Positions 44,098 to 53,505 of a DNA stretch of 64,000 bases are shown piece by piece (the stretch's first letter is position 1; every line of letters starts with the position of its first letter). Source of the stretch: Robertkochia solimangrovi (GTDB lineage: Bacteria; Bacteroidota; Bacteroidia; Flavobacteriales; Flavobacteriaceae); the NCBI RefSeq assembly GCF_007279655.1, contig NZ_QKWN01000001.1, positions 310,001-374,000 of the forward strand. Reading direction: 5' to 3'. Made by a program: the position numbers and the translations under genes. The notes under the pieces are model-generated. The model was not told where the DNA came from. It saw only the letters and a program-made list of their open reading frames with translations, and ran no database searches.

Positions 44098-44235
44098 TTA
44101 GAGCATCAATAGCTTCTTAGCAACTAACATCAAACTCTTCATTAGAGCAAAAGTTCCTTTAAAGCCTTGGGCAAAGGCACTAAGAAACGTGGCATGCTCT
44201 TCATCACTTTGGTAGGTCATTACATGATTTCTCAT
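44098..44235 (-). CDS. Possible small protein of 45 residues
   Basis: An ATG-to-TAA frame too short for usual gene callers. It encodes 45 residues: a polar N-terminus (MRNHVMTYQSDEEHATFLS) followed by a helical, amphipathic to hydrophobic C-terminus (GTFALMKSLMLVAKKLLML). Support: a terminator lies just downstream in the right orientation and otherwise has no minus-strand gene to serve, and the composition looks protein-like. Against: no clear promoter (only TACATTTA, one mismatch, about 70 bases upstream) and no recognised homologue. The hydrophobic tail with lysines could associate with membranes. Treat as a candidate. Confidence 0.4.
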   Translation of the reverse strand: MRNHVMTYQSDEEHATFLSAFAQGFKGTFALMKSLMLVAKKLLML

Positions 44236-44479
44236 AACATAAGTGGTTTAAAGTAGGTATTAGGTCTTAGTCTTTATTGGGTTTAGTAAATGTATGTAAG
44301 TTTGTGTGTTACTTCCTAATAATTGTTGTGAACACACAAAATGTTGTTGTCAAAACACATTTAAAAAAATTCAGACTAATCACAGAACTTTTCATTTCTA
44401 ATGATGCTTTCAAAAATAACAGAATCGAACATAATACCGATAAAGTGAATTATTTTTTCGATGAAATGCATGTATTAAA
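44236..44479. other. AT-rich spacer between small ORF and scoB
   Basis: With 43935-44097 it makes up a 545-base stretch without any certain gene. It holds a 68-codon plus-strand frame starting at TTG (44277) whose sequence looks non-coding, and no consensus promoter. I see nothing else supportable here. Confidence 0.4.
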
Positions 44480-45136
44480 TTAAAACATCATCTCAGGCAC
44501 CTCAGAAGGTACGGTTAAACGACCGGTTGTAGCCGCTTTAATTTCATCGACACTAACACCCGGCGCTCTTTCCAATAACAAAAATCCATTATCAGTGATT
44601 TCAAGTACGGCCAGATTTGTAACTACCTTTTTAACACAGTTAACCCCGGTTAAAGGAAGACTACAATCGGATAATAGCTTAGATTCACCTTCCCTATTGG
44701 TATGCATCATAGCTACAATTATATTCTCAGCAGAGGCAACAAGATCCATCGCTCCTCCCATACCTTTCACCATTTTACCAGGAATTTTCCAGTTTGCGAT
44801 ATCTCCGCTATCCGAAACTTCCATAGCACCAAGAATAGTCAGATCCACATGCTTACCGCGTATCATACTAAAACTTAATGCCGAGTCAAAAAATGAAGCC
44901 CCGGGAAGTGTAGTAATAGTCTGTTTACCCGCATTAATTATATCTGCATCTTCTTCTCCTTCAAAAGGGAATGGCCCCATTCCAAGAACACCATTTTCAC
45001 TTTGAAATTCTACAGAAATATCATCTCTGACATAGTTCGCTACAAGCGTTGGAATACCGATACCAAGATTAACATAATACCCATCCTTTACTTCTTTTGC
45101 TATTCTCTTAGCTATTTGTTCTTTTGAAAGGCTCAT
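44480..45136 (-). CDS. scoB: 3-oxoacid CoA-transferase subunit B
   Basis: 218 residues from ATG 45136 (MSLSKEQIAKRIAKEV); the upstream extension overlaps scoA out of frame and is rejected. The catalytic Glu lies in VEFQSENGVLGMGP, after the N-terminal YYVNLGIGIPTLVANYV. With subunit A it moves CoA between succinyl-CoA and acetoacetate for ketone body or short-chain acid use. One base separates the scoA stop from this ATG. Confidence 0.94.
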   Translation of the reverse strand: MSLSKEQIAKRIAKEVKDGYYVNLGIGIPTLVANYVRDDISVEFQSENGVLGMGPFPFEGEEDADIINAGKQTITTLPGASFFDSALSFSMIRGKHVDLTILGAMEVSDSGDIANWKIPGKMVKGMGGAMDLVASAENIIVAMMHTNREGESKLLSDCSLPLTGVNCVKKVVTNLAVLEITDNGFLLLERAPGVSVDEIKAATTGRLTVPSEVPEMMF

Positions 45137-45137
45137 A

Positions 45138-45842
45138 TCAATATTCCTTTTTTTGGGTAGTTCTTTTTTCGATTCTCTTTTCAAAGCGTTCTCCTTTAAA
45201 GATTCTTTGAACAAATATGCCTGGGATATGTATTTCATTAGGGTCAAGTGACCCTGCCGGTAAAAGCTCTTCAACTTCCGCTACCGTAACCTTAGCAGCC
45301 CCGCACATTACCGGATTAAAATTCCTTGCAGTTCCTTTAAAAATGAGATTCCCGGCCTCATCTCCTTTCCAGGCTTTAACCACGGCAAAATCAGCCTGAA
45401 AAGCAAATTCCAGTAAATGAGGTTTTCCATTAAAGATCCGGCTTTCCTTTCCTGCACCTACTTCCGTACCAAACCCTGCCGGTGTATAGAACGCCGGAAT
45501 ACCTGCTTGAGCTGCCCTGCAGCGTTCAGCTAACGTACCTTGTGGAATCAATTCCACTTCGAGTTCGCCACTTAACATTTGCCGTTCGAATTCATCATTC
45601 TCCCCGACATAGGAAGAAATCATTTTTCTGATCTGATGTTTTTGAAGTAAAAGTCCGAGTCCGAAATCATCGACTCCGGCATTATTAGAAATACAAGTGA
45701 TGTCCCTGACCCCTTTATCACTTAGAAATGCGATACTGTTTTCAGGGATTCCACAGAGTCCGAATCCCCCAAGCATCAGTGTCATACCGTCCGTTACATC
45801 ATGAAGTGCATCTGTAACGGAAGCTACTGTTTTATTGATCAT
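45138..45842 (-). CDS. scoA: 3-oxoacid CoA-transferase subunit A
   Basis: 234 residues. Family features: the N-terminal [29 protein letters not shown] (glycine-rich CoA site) and the central [32 protein letters not shown]. It forms the heterodimeric SCOT with ScoB. It is the first gene of the two-gene operon and lies 126 bases from the PBP1A gene stop. Confidence 0.94.
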   Translation of the reverse strand: MINKTVASVTDALHDVTDGMTLMLGGFGLCGIPENSIAFLSDKGVRDITCISNNAGVDDFGLGLLLQKHQIRKMISSYVGENDEFERQMLSGELEVELIPQGTLAERCRAAQAGIPAFYTPAGFGTEVGAGKESRIFNGKPHLLEFAFQADFAVVKAWKGDEAGNLIFKGTARNFNPVMCGAAKVTVAEVEELLPAGSLDPNEIHIPGIFVQRIFKGERFEKRIEKRTTQKKEY

Positions 45843-45968
45843 TCGAATAACAATTTATCAAGAGAATTACTGTAAAATGCCTCTCTTTTGATTATATGAT
45901 AAATATACTACCGAAAAATACGAATAATCAATAAAACAGATTAAATTGTTGAAGTATTAACTCATTTA

Positions 45969-48320
45969 TTAGAAATCCGGCACATAACCTTCTTCCTCTT
46001 TTACTTTTAAAGTATCTACCGACTCATCATCCGTAACCGCCTGAGTACAGTCTACCCTAAAACTTAACTCTTCCGGGGCAACAAAATCTTCTTTGGAAAT
46101 TTCCAGATCTCCATCCTCATAACATTTTTTCATGTATAGCCCCCAGATCGGAAGTGCCATGGTAGCCCCCTGACCATAGGTAATGGTCTTAAAATGTATA
46201 GAACGATCTTCTCCACCGACCCATACTCCGGTTACCAGGTTTGGTACCATACCCATAAACCAACCATCGCTATGATTTTGTGTTGTACCTGTCTTACCAG
46301 CTATTGGATTATCGAAACCATAAGGATAACCTGTGATCACTTCCTTATATTCAGCCTTGTCTACTGCCCACTGATGTCGAAGTCTTGCTCCAGAGCCTCC
46401 TTCAGTTACCCCTTTAAGTAAGCTTACCGTAGTATAAGCAACTTCTTCACTTAAGACATCCTTGGTTTCCGGAACCGACTCAAAGAGCACCGTTCCGTTC
46501 TTATCCTCTATCCGGGTGATCATTACCGGCTTGACATACACGCCCTGGTTGGCAAAAGTTCCGTAAGCCCCTACCATTTCATATACGGAAATATCAGGAG
46601 TACCCAGTGCTATAGAAGGCACTGCAAGTATATCAGAGGTGATTCCCATCTTCTGGATCAGGTTCACTACGGGCTGCGGACCTACCATATTCATTAATCG
46701 TGCCGTTACAGAGTTTACGGAATTCGCTAAAGCATCTTTTAACGCTAGAAGCTTACCGGTATATTTACCATTGGAGTTTTCCGGGCACCAGGGTTCCATA
46801 TTACCATATTTACCCGCTTCAATACAAGTTAGAATATCCGGTAAGGAATCGCAAGGTGATAGGTGCAACTGATCGATGGCAGTAGTATATACAAAAGGTT
46901 TAAATGTAGAACCCGCCTGACGCTTTGCCTGCTTTACCTGGTCATACATAAAATGACGATAATCAACACCTCCAACCCAGGCCTTTACATGACCTGACTG
47001 AGGCTCCATAGACATCATTCCGGTTCTCAGGAAAAACTTATAATACCGGATGGAATCTAAAGGAGTCATCACAGTATCCACCACTCCATTATAGGTGAAG
47101 ATCTCCATTGGGATTTTTTGTTTAAAGGATGCCAGTATCTCCTCATCCGACTTCTTCAGATCGTATTTCATTTTTCTCCAACGCTCAGAACGACGCATCG
47201 TCAGACGCATTAACGTATCAATCTGGCCATTTCGGAGATCAAGAAAAGGTGCCGTGGGATTACGAACCTTGGTATTCTGATGAAAGAATTCAGCCTGTAA
47301 CTTAGACATATGTTCATTTACCGCGTCTTCCGCATAAGCCTGCATACGCGAATCGATGGTTGTATAAATTCGCAATCCGTCCAGATAAATATTATAAGGT
47401 TTTCCGTCTGGCTTGAGGTTCTCTTCTTCTCGCGTCCAATTCTTCAACCACTCTCTAAGGTATTCACGGAAATAAGTTGCGATACCCTGACTATGCGATT
47501 CCGGATGATAATCGATAGTCAATGGCAAAGCCTGAAGACTGTCTTTAACTTCCTCAGTAATAAAATCATTCTTATACATCTGTCCGAGTACCACATTTCG
47601 TCGGTTAGAAACCCCTTCAGGATTGCGACGAGGATTATAAAGTGAAGAATTCTTAAACATCCCCACCAACATGGCAGATTCCTCAACGTTCAATTCCTGT
47701 GGTTCCTTACCGAAATAGATACGCGCTGCGGATCTGATTCCATCCGCATTATTATTGAAATCATATATATTGAAATACATTGCGATAATCTCCTGTTTAG
47801 TATACTGTCTTTCCAGCCTTATCGCAATAATCCATTCTTTCATTTTTTGAATAACACGTTCGATAACATTCTGCGCAACATCATCTGTAAACAACTGTTT
47901 TGCCAGCTGTTGCGATATAGTACTCGCCCCTCCGCGTGATCCTAAAAATACCGCGGCACGTAAAGTACCCCAGGCATCTATTCCTGAATGGTCGTAAAAA
48001 CGCTCATCTTCGGTTGCTACCAAAGCATTTACAAGGTGATCGGGTAAATTTTCAAAGGCAACAGGAGTTCTATTATCACTTAGATAATATTTTCCGAGGG
48101 TTTTACCATCGGAAGAAATCACTTCAGAGGCCAGATTGGTCTGGGGATTCTCAAGGATTTCGAAAGTTGGCAAGGGACCGAACACCCCCCATGACGCAAG
48201 AAGGAACATTAGAATCATAGCCAGAATACCAGCTGCAAATAGGCGCCAGAACCATATGATATATTTTCTGAAACCTTCTGACTTCTTACCTTTTTTCTTA
48301 GTTGATGTTTTCTTTGCCAT
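45969..48320 (-). CDS. Class A penicillin-binding protein (PBP1A-like)
   Basis: 783 residues: a basic cytosolic tail (KKTSTKKKGKKSEGF), one TM helix (about 24-48), a GT51 transglycosylase domain with EDERFYDHSGIDAWGT (catalytic Glu), and a transpeptidase domain with SxxK in GSTFKPFVYTTAI, SVNS in DALANSVNSVTARL, and KTGT in AGKTGTTQNHSDGW. It polymerises and cross-links peptidoglycan. It is the last gene of ricT-gldH-pbp1A, starting eight bases after the gldH stop. Confidence 0.95.
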   Translation of the reverse strand: MAKKTSTKKKGKKSEGFRKYIIWFWRLFAAGILAMILMFLLASWGVFGPLPTFEILENPQTNLASEVISSDGKTLGKYYLSDNRTPVAFENLPDHLVNALVATEDERFYDHSGIDAWGTLRAAVFLGSRGGASTISQQLAKQLFTDDVAQNVIERVIQKMKEWIIAIRLERQYTKQEIIAMYFNIYDFNNNADGIRSAARIYFGKEPQELNVEESAMLVGMFKNSSLYNPRRNPEGVSNRRNVVLGQMYKNDFITEEVKDSLQALPLTIDYHPESHSQGIATYFREYLREWLKNWTREEENLKPDGKPYNIYLDGLRIYTTIDSRMQAYAEDAVNEHMSKLQAEFFHQNTKVRNPTAPFLDLRNGQIDTLMRLTMRRSERWRKMKYDLKKSDEEILASFKQKIPMEIFTYNGVVDTVMTPLDSIRYYKFFLRTGMMSMEPQSGHVKAWVGGVDYRHFMYDQVKQAKRQAGSTFKPFVYTTAIDQLHLSPCDSLPDILTCIEAGKYGNMEPWCPENSNGKYTGKLLALKDALANSVNSVTARLMNMVGPQPVVNLIQKMGITSDILAVPSIALGTPDISVYEMVGAYGTFANQGVYVKPVMITRIEDKNGTVLFESVPETKDVLSEEVAYTTVSLLKGVTEGGSGARLRHQWAVDKAEYKEVITGYPYGFDNPIAGKTGTTQNHSDGWFMGMVPNLVTGVWVGGEDRSIHFKTITYGQGATMALPIWGLYMKKCYEDGDLEISKEDFVAPEELSFRVDCTQAVTDDESVDTLKVKEEEGYVPDF

Positions 48321-48328
48321 CTGTACAA

Positions 48329-48811
48329 TTATTCTTCTTTACGTTCTAATGCTATACCTACGTCTGTAATACCCTTGAGAGATGTCACACCTTCTACATT
48401 TCCGATCTTTCTCATAGCGTGACCTATACTGATTTTATAATCTCCTCCTCCAGGAAAGACCACACCTTCCTTATACCAGAGTTTGTTTTCTTTAAGATCG
48501 GAAAAACCTGTACCCAACCATTCTCCATTGGGTTTAGCCATTTCATACTCCAAAGTATCCGTTATAGTTCTTCCATTAGGAAAATCCATATCCACGATTA
48601 AAAACAGGTTACTGAAACCAAAATTCTCATCATTTCTAAGGTTGATAAACAGATCGTAAGTATTGATCGTATCAGGTGCTTTGAAGTCAAAAATCACCTT
48701 TTCTTCTTTGCCCCATCCGTTCTTAAGGCTCTTGTAATCCGAGAAAACGGCATCTGCATTACAGGATATCAGGCAGATTCCAATGATCAGAATCAAAGAA
48801 TATTTAAGCAT
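48329..48811 (-). CDS. gldH: Gliding motility lipoprotein GldH
   Basis: 160 residues with a lipoprotein signal (KYSLILIIGICLISC, acylated C17). The mature sequence (VFSDYKSLKNGWGKEEKVIFDFKAPDTINTYDLFINLRN and PNGEWLGTGFSDLKENKLWYKE) matches GldH, a lipoprotein needed for gliding in Flavobacterium johnsoniae. It supports T9SS/gliding capacity, together with the T9SS-targeted subtilase in this window. It overlaps the ricT gene by eight bases. Confidence 0.93.
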   Translation of the reverse strand: MLKYSLILIIGICLISCNADAVFSDYKSLKNGWGKEEKVIFDFKAPDTINTYDLFINLRNDENFGFSNLFLIVDMDFPNGRTITDTLEYEMAKPNGEWLGTGFSDLKENKLWYKEGVVFPGGGDYKISIGHAMRKIGNVEGVTSLKGITDVGIALERKEE

Positions 48812-49973
48812 TTTTAGGTCGTCTCCTTCGGTTATTGTTTCCTTTTTTGTTCTTGGCAGGTCTGCTCTTCCGGCTTTTCTTCGGACGGTCGAACCTGGTT
48901 AGACTATCTTGTCCTACAACGTTCTCAAATTCCTTTTTAGTATTTGAATCAGGATCAATTGCAAATTCTTCGAGGCTTGCCACTTTTTGTTTTTTCTTAT
49001 TCTGTTGAATAATGGTCGATACCTGATCTAGCGTTAAAAGGTGCCATTTTGCCCATTCTCCATCATAAGCATACCATAATAATCCCTGAAATATATCAAT
49101 TTTCTGACATACCGCCTCTCCTTTTTGTGTATAAAGTCGTACTTCCTGATCAGGAAAGTCCTTTAATGCATCCAGATAGGCATCCAACTCATAGTTGAGA
49201 CAACACTTTAATTTACCGCATTGCCCGGCTAATTTTTGTGGATTTAGGGATAGCTGCTGATATCGCGCTGAAGCGGTATTTACAGATCTGAAATCTGTTA
49301 ACCAGGTAGAACAGCACAATTCTCTTCCGCAGGAGCCGATCCCACCGAGTCTTGAAGCTTCCTGCCGGTAACCGATCTGTCTCATTTCAATACGGATATT
49401 AAATGCACGTGCCATATCCTTGATCAATTGACGAAAATCGACACGCTCTTCAGCAGTATAATAAAAGGTAGCCTTGGAACCATCTCCTTGAAATTCTACG
49501 TCAGATATCTTCATTTGAAGGTTCAATGCGATGGCTAATTCTCGGGAGCGTTTTTGAACACTGGGTTCTCTATCACGGGCTTTCACCCAAATATCGATAT
49601 CCTTTTGAGATGCTTTTCTGTAGATCTTAGGGAGTGCTTCATCATTCGGGTCAACGTTTTTTCGTTTCATCTGAACTTTAACCAGCTCTCCGGTTAGTGT
49701 TACGATACCCACGTCATGACCGGGAGATGATTCAGTGGCGACAACATCACCAATATTTAAACTGAGACCTTCTTTGTTCTTAAAGAACTCCTTTCTGCTA
49801 TTTTTAAATCGGACTTCCACACAGTCAAAAGTATTTTGACCATTGGGGAGCGACATATTTGAAAGCCAATCGAAAACAGTAAGTTTATTACAACCATCAC
49901 TCCCGCAAGTACCATTGTTCTTACATCCACGTGGCTGTCCATCCTTACCGGTCGAACAACTGCTACAACCCAT
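48804..49973 (-). CDS. ricT: RicT (YaaT/PSP1) family protein
   Basis: 389 residues from ATG 49973 (MGCSSCSTGKDGQPRGCK); an earlier in-frame ATG at 50030 is unlikely. The N-terminal cysteines (MGCSSC, GCKNNGTCGSDGC) are typical of the Bacteroidota form. The PSP1 region holds the cysteine set GIGSCGRELCCSTW and KLAGQCGKLKCCLNYE, which in Bacillus RicT bind an Fe-S cluster with RicA and RicF. The C-terminus is basic and low complexity (KKSRKSRPAKNKKGNNNRRRRPK), suggesting nucleic-acid contact. In Bacillus the Ric complex supports mRNA processing by RNase Y; whether that holds here is unknown. Confidence 0.92.
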   Translation of the reverse strand: MGCSSCSTGKDGQPRGCKNNGTCGSDGCNKLTVFDWLSNMSLPNGQNTFDCVEVRFKNSRKEFFKNKEGLSLNIGDVVATESSPGHDVGIVTLTGELVKVQMKRKNVDPNDEALPKIYRKASQKDIDIWVKARDREPSVQKRSRELAIALNLQMKISDVEFQGDGSKATFYYTAEERVDFRQLIKDMARAFNIRIEMRQIGYRQEASRLGGIGSCGRELCCSTWLTDFRSVNTASARYQQLSLNPQKLAGQCGKLKCCLNYELDAYLDALKDFPDQEVRLYTQKGEAVCQKIDIFQGLLWYAYDGEWAKWHLLTLDQVSTIIQQNKKKQKVASLEEFAIDPDSNTKKEFENVVGQDSLTRFDRPKKSRKSRPAKNKKGNNNRRRRPKNA

Positions 49974-50096
49974 AATTTTATATCTAGATCCGGTAATAGA
50001 CTGATTGACAGCATACCGGAAAAGGTTCATAATTAATTTAACTATCTCGTAAAGATACTATTATTTCTGAAGAACTAAAACGAGCCTCGATCAGGG

Positions 50097-51128
50097 CTAA
50101 TTTTTGAACTTCAAAGCCTCTGATCTTCCTTTTTTAAAGATCAGATTACTCTTCTGTTGTCCTTTCCGAAGTGCTTTCTGCTCTTCATACGGCAGCGCCA
50201 CAACTGACTTGCATTCTTCAGAACAACATTGATCCATCATTTCCGCACATTCCGGACATTGGATAAACAACAAATGACATCCCTCATTGGCACAGTTCAC
50301 ATGGGAATCGCAAGGTTTTCCACATTGATGACACTTCGCGATGACATCGCCCGATATCTGTTCTGATCTACGTTGGTCAAAAACGAAATTCTTCCCGAGG
50401 AATTTATTTTCAAGCCCTTGTTCCTGAACCTGACGATAATAATTAATGATACCGCCTTCGAGTTGATACACATTTTTAAAGCCTTTATGTTTATAGTAGG
50501 CGCTAGCTTTTTCACAACGAATACCACCGGTACAATACATCACCAGCTTCTTATCATCTTTGTGCTCCTTCAATGATGCTTCGATGATATCCAGAGAATC
50601 TCTGAAAGTATCCACATCTGGTGTTACCGCATTTTTGAAATGACCAATTTCACTTTCATAATGATTCCGCATATCGACAAGTACGGTATCAGGATCTTCA
50701 ATGATCTCATTAAATTTGATCGCATCTAAATGGACACCCTTATTCGTGACATCAAAAGTTTCATCATTGAGTCCGTCAGCAACGATCTTATGACGCACTT
50801 TTACCTTTAATTTTAAAAAGGAAAAATTATCATGTTCAATAGCGATGTTGAGTCTGACATTCTCGAGAAAAGTTATCGAATCGAGATGATCCTTGAAATT
50901 TTGAAAATTCTCAGCAGGTACCGAAAGTTGTGCATTAATACCTTCTTGAGCGACATAAATGCGACCGAGCACATCCAGTTCATCCCAGGCGAGAAACATA
51001 TGATTCCTGAATAATTCAGGGTTACCTATTTTAGCGTATTTATAGAAAGAGATCGTCAGCCGGTCTTTCCCAGCCTTTTCAATGAGTTCTGCTCTTTCTT
51101 TTGCGCTTAAATTATTGTACAGTTGCAT
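50097..51128 (-). CDS. trhO: tRNA uridine(34) hydroxylase TrhO (YceA-type rhodanese protein)
   Basis: 343 residues: an N-terminal acylphosphatase-like domain (about 25-110), a rhodanese domain with active-site cysteine in VMYCTGGIRCEKASAYY (about 195-205), and a C-terminal cysteine-rich region (CHQCGKPCDSHVNCANEGC, then CPECAEMMDQCCSEECKS) that could bind zinc. TrhO hydroxylates U34 of tRNA in an O2-dependent way. Transcribed alone, with a TACTTTTG -7 element 40 bases upstream. Confidence 0.94.
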   Translation of the reverse strand: MQLYNNLSAKERAELIEKAGKDRLTISFYKYAKIGNPELFRNHMFLAWDELDVLGRIYVAQEGINAQLSVPAENFQNFKDHLDSITFLENVRLNIAIEHDNFSFLKLKVKVRHKIVADGLNDETFDVTNKGVHLDAIKFNEIIEDPDTVLVDMRNHYESEIGHFKNAVTPDVDTFRDSLDIIEASLKEHKDDKKLVMYCTGGIRCEKASAYYKHKGFKNVYQLEGGIINYYRQVQEQGLENKFLGKNFVFDQRRSEQISGDVIAKCHQCGKPCDSHVNCANEGCHLLFIQCPECAEMMDQCCSEECKSVVALPYEEQKALRKGQQKSNLIFKKGRSEALKFKN

Positions 51129-51168
51129 GCTATACCAATTAAATTAAGTTAAAAGAAAAATCCTGATG

Positions 51169-51176
51169 CAAAAGTA
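51169..51176 (-). promoter_or_regulatory. -7 promoter element for trhO
   Basis: CAAAAGTA on the plus strand reads TACTTTTG on the minus strand, 40 bases before the ATG. No TTG at standard spacing. Confidence 0.42.
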
Positions 51177-51347
51177 TGGTTTTCATCAAGAATTACGAAT
51201 TATGTATACTTAATTGTATTATAAAGAAAAACAAGCAGCATTAAATCCCTTGTATTATAGTATTTTTCTTTCTTTTTGTAATGAAATGAACCACTTAGAA
51301 TAAGAACCAATAAAAATAAAGGCATCTTGAAACGACCAACGGTTTGA

Positions 51348-51377
51348 TTGCCGACTTAAAAATAAATAGTATTTTAG
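51348..51377 (+). promoter_or_regulatory. Promoter for recA
   Basis: TTG (51348-51350), a 19-base spacer, and TATTTTAG (51370-51377; one mismatch to TAnnTTTG). The leader to the recA ATG is about 25 bases. I saw no LexA-like palindrome overlapping it. Confidence 0.55.
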
Positions 51378-51406
51378 CAGCATTCATTAAATCATAAAAT
51401 ATACAG

Positions 51407-52408
51407 ATGAGTTCGGAAAAAGACGCCAAATTAAAAGCGCTTAAATTAACCCTTGATAAACTGGACAAAACCTACGGAAAGGGAGCGGTAATGAAGATGG
51501 GCGACAGTGTCGTTCAGGATGTAGAAGTAATCCCAACCGGATCGATCGGCCTTGATATTGCACTTGGAGTAGGAGGATATCCCCGTGGTAGAATTATCGA
51601 GATCTACGGTCCCGAATCATCAGGTAAAACCACGCTTACACTTCACGCAATCGCTGAAGCACAAAAAGCTGGTGGTATTGCAGCTTTTATTGATGCAGAA
51701 CATGCTTTTGATAGATTCTATGCAGATAAACTCGGTGTCGATATAGACAACCTCATCATTTCGCAACCCGATCACGGAGAGCAGGCATTGGAGATCGCTG
51801 ATAACCTGATCCGTTCCGGAGCAATCGACATCGTTATCATCGACTCGGTTGCAGCACTGACTCCAAAAAGTGAGATCGAAGGTGAAATGGGGGATTCTAA
51901 AATGGGACTTCATGCACGATTGATGTCTCAGGCATTGCGAAAACTAACCAGTAGTATCAGCAAAACGAGATGTACGGTTATTTTCATCAACCAGCTACGT
52001 GAAAAAATCGGAGTAATGTTTGGAAATCCTGAAACCACCACTGGTGGTAACGCATTGAAATTCTATGCATCTGTAAGACTTGACATCAGACGTTCTACCC
52101 AGATCAAAGACAATGACGGGGAAGCCGCAGGTAATAAAACACGGGTTAAAGTTGTAAAAAACAAAGTTGCACCACCTTTTAAAGCCGCTGAATTTGACAT
52201 CATGTATGGAGAAGGTGTTTCACGTGTTGGAGAGATTCTGGACCTCGGAGTTCAATATGAAATCATTAAAAAAAGTGGCTCCTGGTTTAGCTACGGCGAC
52301 ACCAAACTCGGACAAGGCCGGGATGCGGTTAAAAGCTTACTCGCTGACAATCCCGATCTGCTGGAAGAACTCGAAGGTAAAATTAAAGAAGCGTTAAAAA
52401 CTTTATAA
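51407..52408 (+). CDS. recA: RecA recombinase
   Basis: 333 residues. Walker A is GPESSGKTT (68-76), with conserved regions [71 protein letters not shown] and the C-terminal winged region. It forms ATP-dependent filaments on ssDNA for recombinational repair and SOS signalling. Flanked by its own promoter and a clear terminator. Confidence 0.98.
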   Translation: MSSEKDAKLKALKLTLDKLDKTYGKGAVMKMGDSVVQDVEVIPTGSIGLDIALGVGGYPRGRIIEIYGPESSGKTTLTLHAIAEAQKAGGIAAFIDAEHAFDRFYADKLGVDIDNLIISQPDHGEQALEIADNLIRSGAIDIVIIDSVAALTPKSEIEGEMGDSKMGLHARLMSQALRKLTSSISKTRCTVIFINQLREKIGVMFGNPETTTGGNALKFYASVRLDIRRSTQIKDNDGEAAGNKTRVKVVKNKVAPPFKAAEFDIMYGEGVSRVGEILDLGVQYEIIKKSGSWFSYGDTKLGQGRDAVKSLLADNPDLLEELEGKIKEALKTL

Positions 52409-52417
52409 CTTAAACTT

Positions 52418-52444
52418 AATCCCGATTTTTTCGGGATTTTTTTT
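52418..52444 (+). terminator. Rho-independent terminator after recA
   Basis: AATCCCGA (52418-52425) pairs with TCGGGATT (52431-52438) over five T, followed by six more T. Confidence 0.92.
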
Positions 52445-52509
52445 GTTTTGTACGCAACCTTTTGGCAAGATCTGCATCTTTATATTGAATATCGAAAATG
52501 AATTGAAAG

Positions 52510-52935
52510 ATGAAGAAGATTTTTGCCTTGTTTCTTACTACTATTATTTCACTCGGAATGAATTCCTGCGATCTTGATGATGACGACAGCGCGAACTTTC
52601 ATTTCGAAACTCTTGAGACACTAAGTGCAGAATTACCAGAGAGTTTTGACTACGGTCAGGTATATCGAATAAATGTTGACATGCTTAGGCCAAGTGATTG
52701 TCATTATTTCGAAGGTTTTGATTATAATCACACTGATAAAACGGTAAGAACCATTTATCCTATTGCCTCGGTGATCGAAAGAAACGATTGTAATGATCTG
52801 GAAGATTCAGAAATGACACAGTATTTCGATTTTGAAGTTCGATTTACTGACACCTATACCTTTAGATTCTACACCGGCACCAATGAAGCCGGAGAAGACG
52901 AATTTATCGAGTATGAAGTACCGGTTAACCAATAA
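52510..52935 (+). CDS. Small lipoprotein upstream of an ECF sigma factor
   Basis: 141 residues with a lipoprotein signal peptide (KKIFALFLTTIISLGMNSC, acylated C20). Directly after the cysteine comes an acidic run (DLDDDD), resembling the lipoprotein export signal that sends Bacteroidota lipoproteins to the cell surface. The rest is about 115 residues, predicted mostly beta, with two cysteines (PSDCHYF, RNDCNDL) that could form a disulfide. I do not recognise the family. It precedes the sigma gene by 18 bases without an internal promoter or terminator, so it is likely co-transcribed with the sigma/anti-sigma pair and may take part in sensing. Confidence 0.75.
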   Translation: MKKIFALFLTTIISLGMNSCDLDDDDSANFHFETLETLSAELPESFDYGQVYRINVDMLRPSDCHYFEGFDYNHTDKTVRTIYPIASVIERNDCNDLEDSEMTQYFDFEVRFTDTYTFRFYTGTNEAGEDEFIEYEVPVNQ

Positions 52936-52953
52936 GATTAATTAAAACTATCT

Positions 52954-53499
52954 GTGAGTTTAGAACAACTCGTTGAAGAATGTAAAAAGCAGGACAGAAA
53001 GGCACAAGAACAGTTGTACAGGCTTTTTGGCAATAAGCTGTATTCGGTCTGCCTTAAATATTCCCGCAATTTCGCTGAGGCAGAAGATAATCTGCAGGAT
53101 AGTTTTTTGACAATATTCAATAAAATAGGAACCTTTAATTTCAGAGGTTCACTTGAAGGATGGATGCGTAGGATCGCTGTGAACACCGTTCTTCAAAAAT
53201 ACAGGAAAGAAGGAGTTTTTGACGTATTGACAACCGAAATACCTGACGAGATTCAGGAGGTGGAGATCACTGATAATGACCTTAATCTGGAATATCTCCT
53301 GCAACTGATACAGGAACTACCTGATCGTTACAGGCTTTGCTTTAACCTTTATGTGTTGGACGGATATTCACATAAGGAAATTGCAAGTATGCTGGAGATC
53401 AGTGAGGGTACTTCGAAATCAAATCTCGCAAGAGCAAAGATCATACTCAGAAACAAGATCGAAGATGACAATTTAAACAAAAAGGCGAATTCCTTTTGA
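52954..53499 (+). CDS. ECF-type RNA polymerase sigma factor
   Basis: 181 residues from a GTG start (MSLEQLVEECKKQD). Sigma region 2 is about 10-80 (LYRLFGNKLYSVCLKYSRNFAEAEDNLQDSFLTIFNKI and GSLEGWMRRIAVNTVLQKYRKE); region 4 is about 110-165 (LIQELPDRYRLCFNLYVLDGYSHKEIASMLEISEGTSKSNLARAK). It directs RNA polymerase to alternative promoters. Six bases separate it from the next gene, whose N-terminus looks like its anti-sigma partner. It resembles Das-type sigma factors of Bacteroidota by gene context. Confidence 0.92.
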   Translation: MSLEQLVEECKKQDRKAQEQLYRLFGNKLYSVCLKYSRNFAEAEDNLQDSFLTIFNKIGTFNFRGSLEGWMRRIAVNTVLQKYRKEGVFDVLTTEIPDEIQEVEITDNDLNLEYLLQLIQELPDRYRLCFNLYVLDGYSHKEIASMLEISEGTSKSNLARAKIILRNKIEDDNLNKKANSF

Positions 53500-53505
53500 C
53501 GAGCA

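Noticed and set aside
44277-44483. 68-codon plus-strand frame before scoB
   Set aside because: TTG start, low-complexity AT-driven composition, no promoter or family features; runs into the end of scoB.
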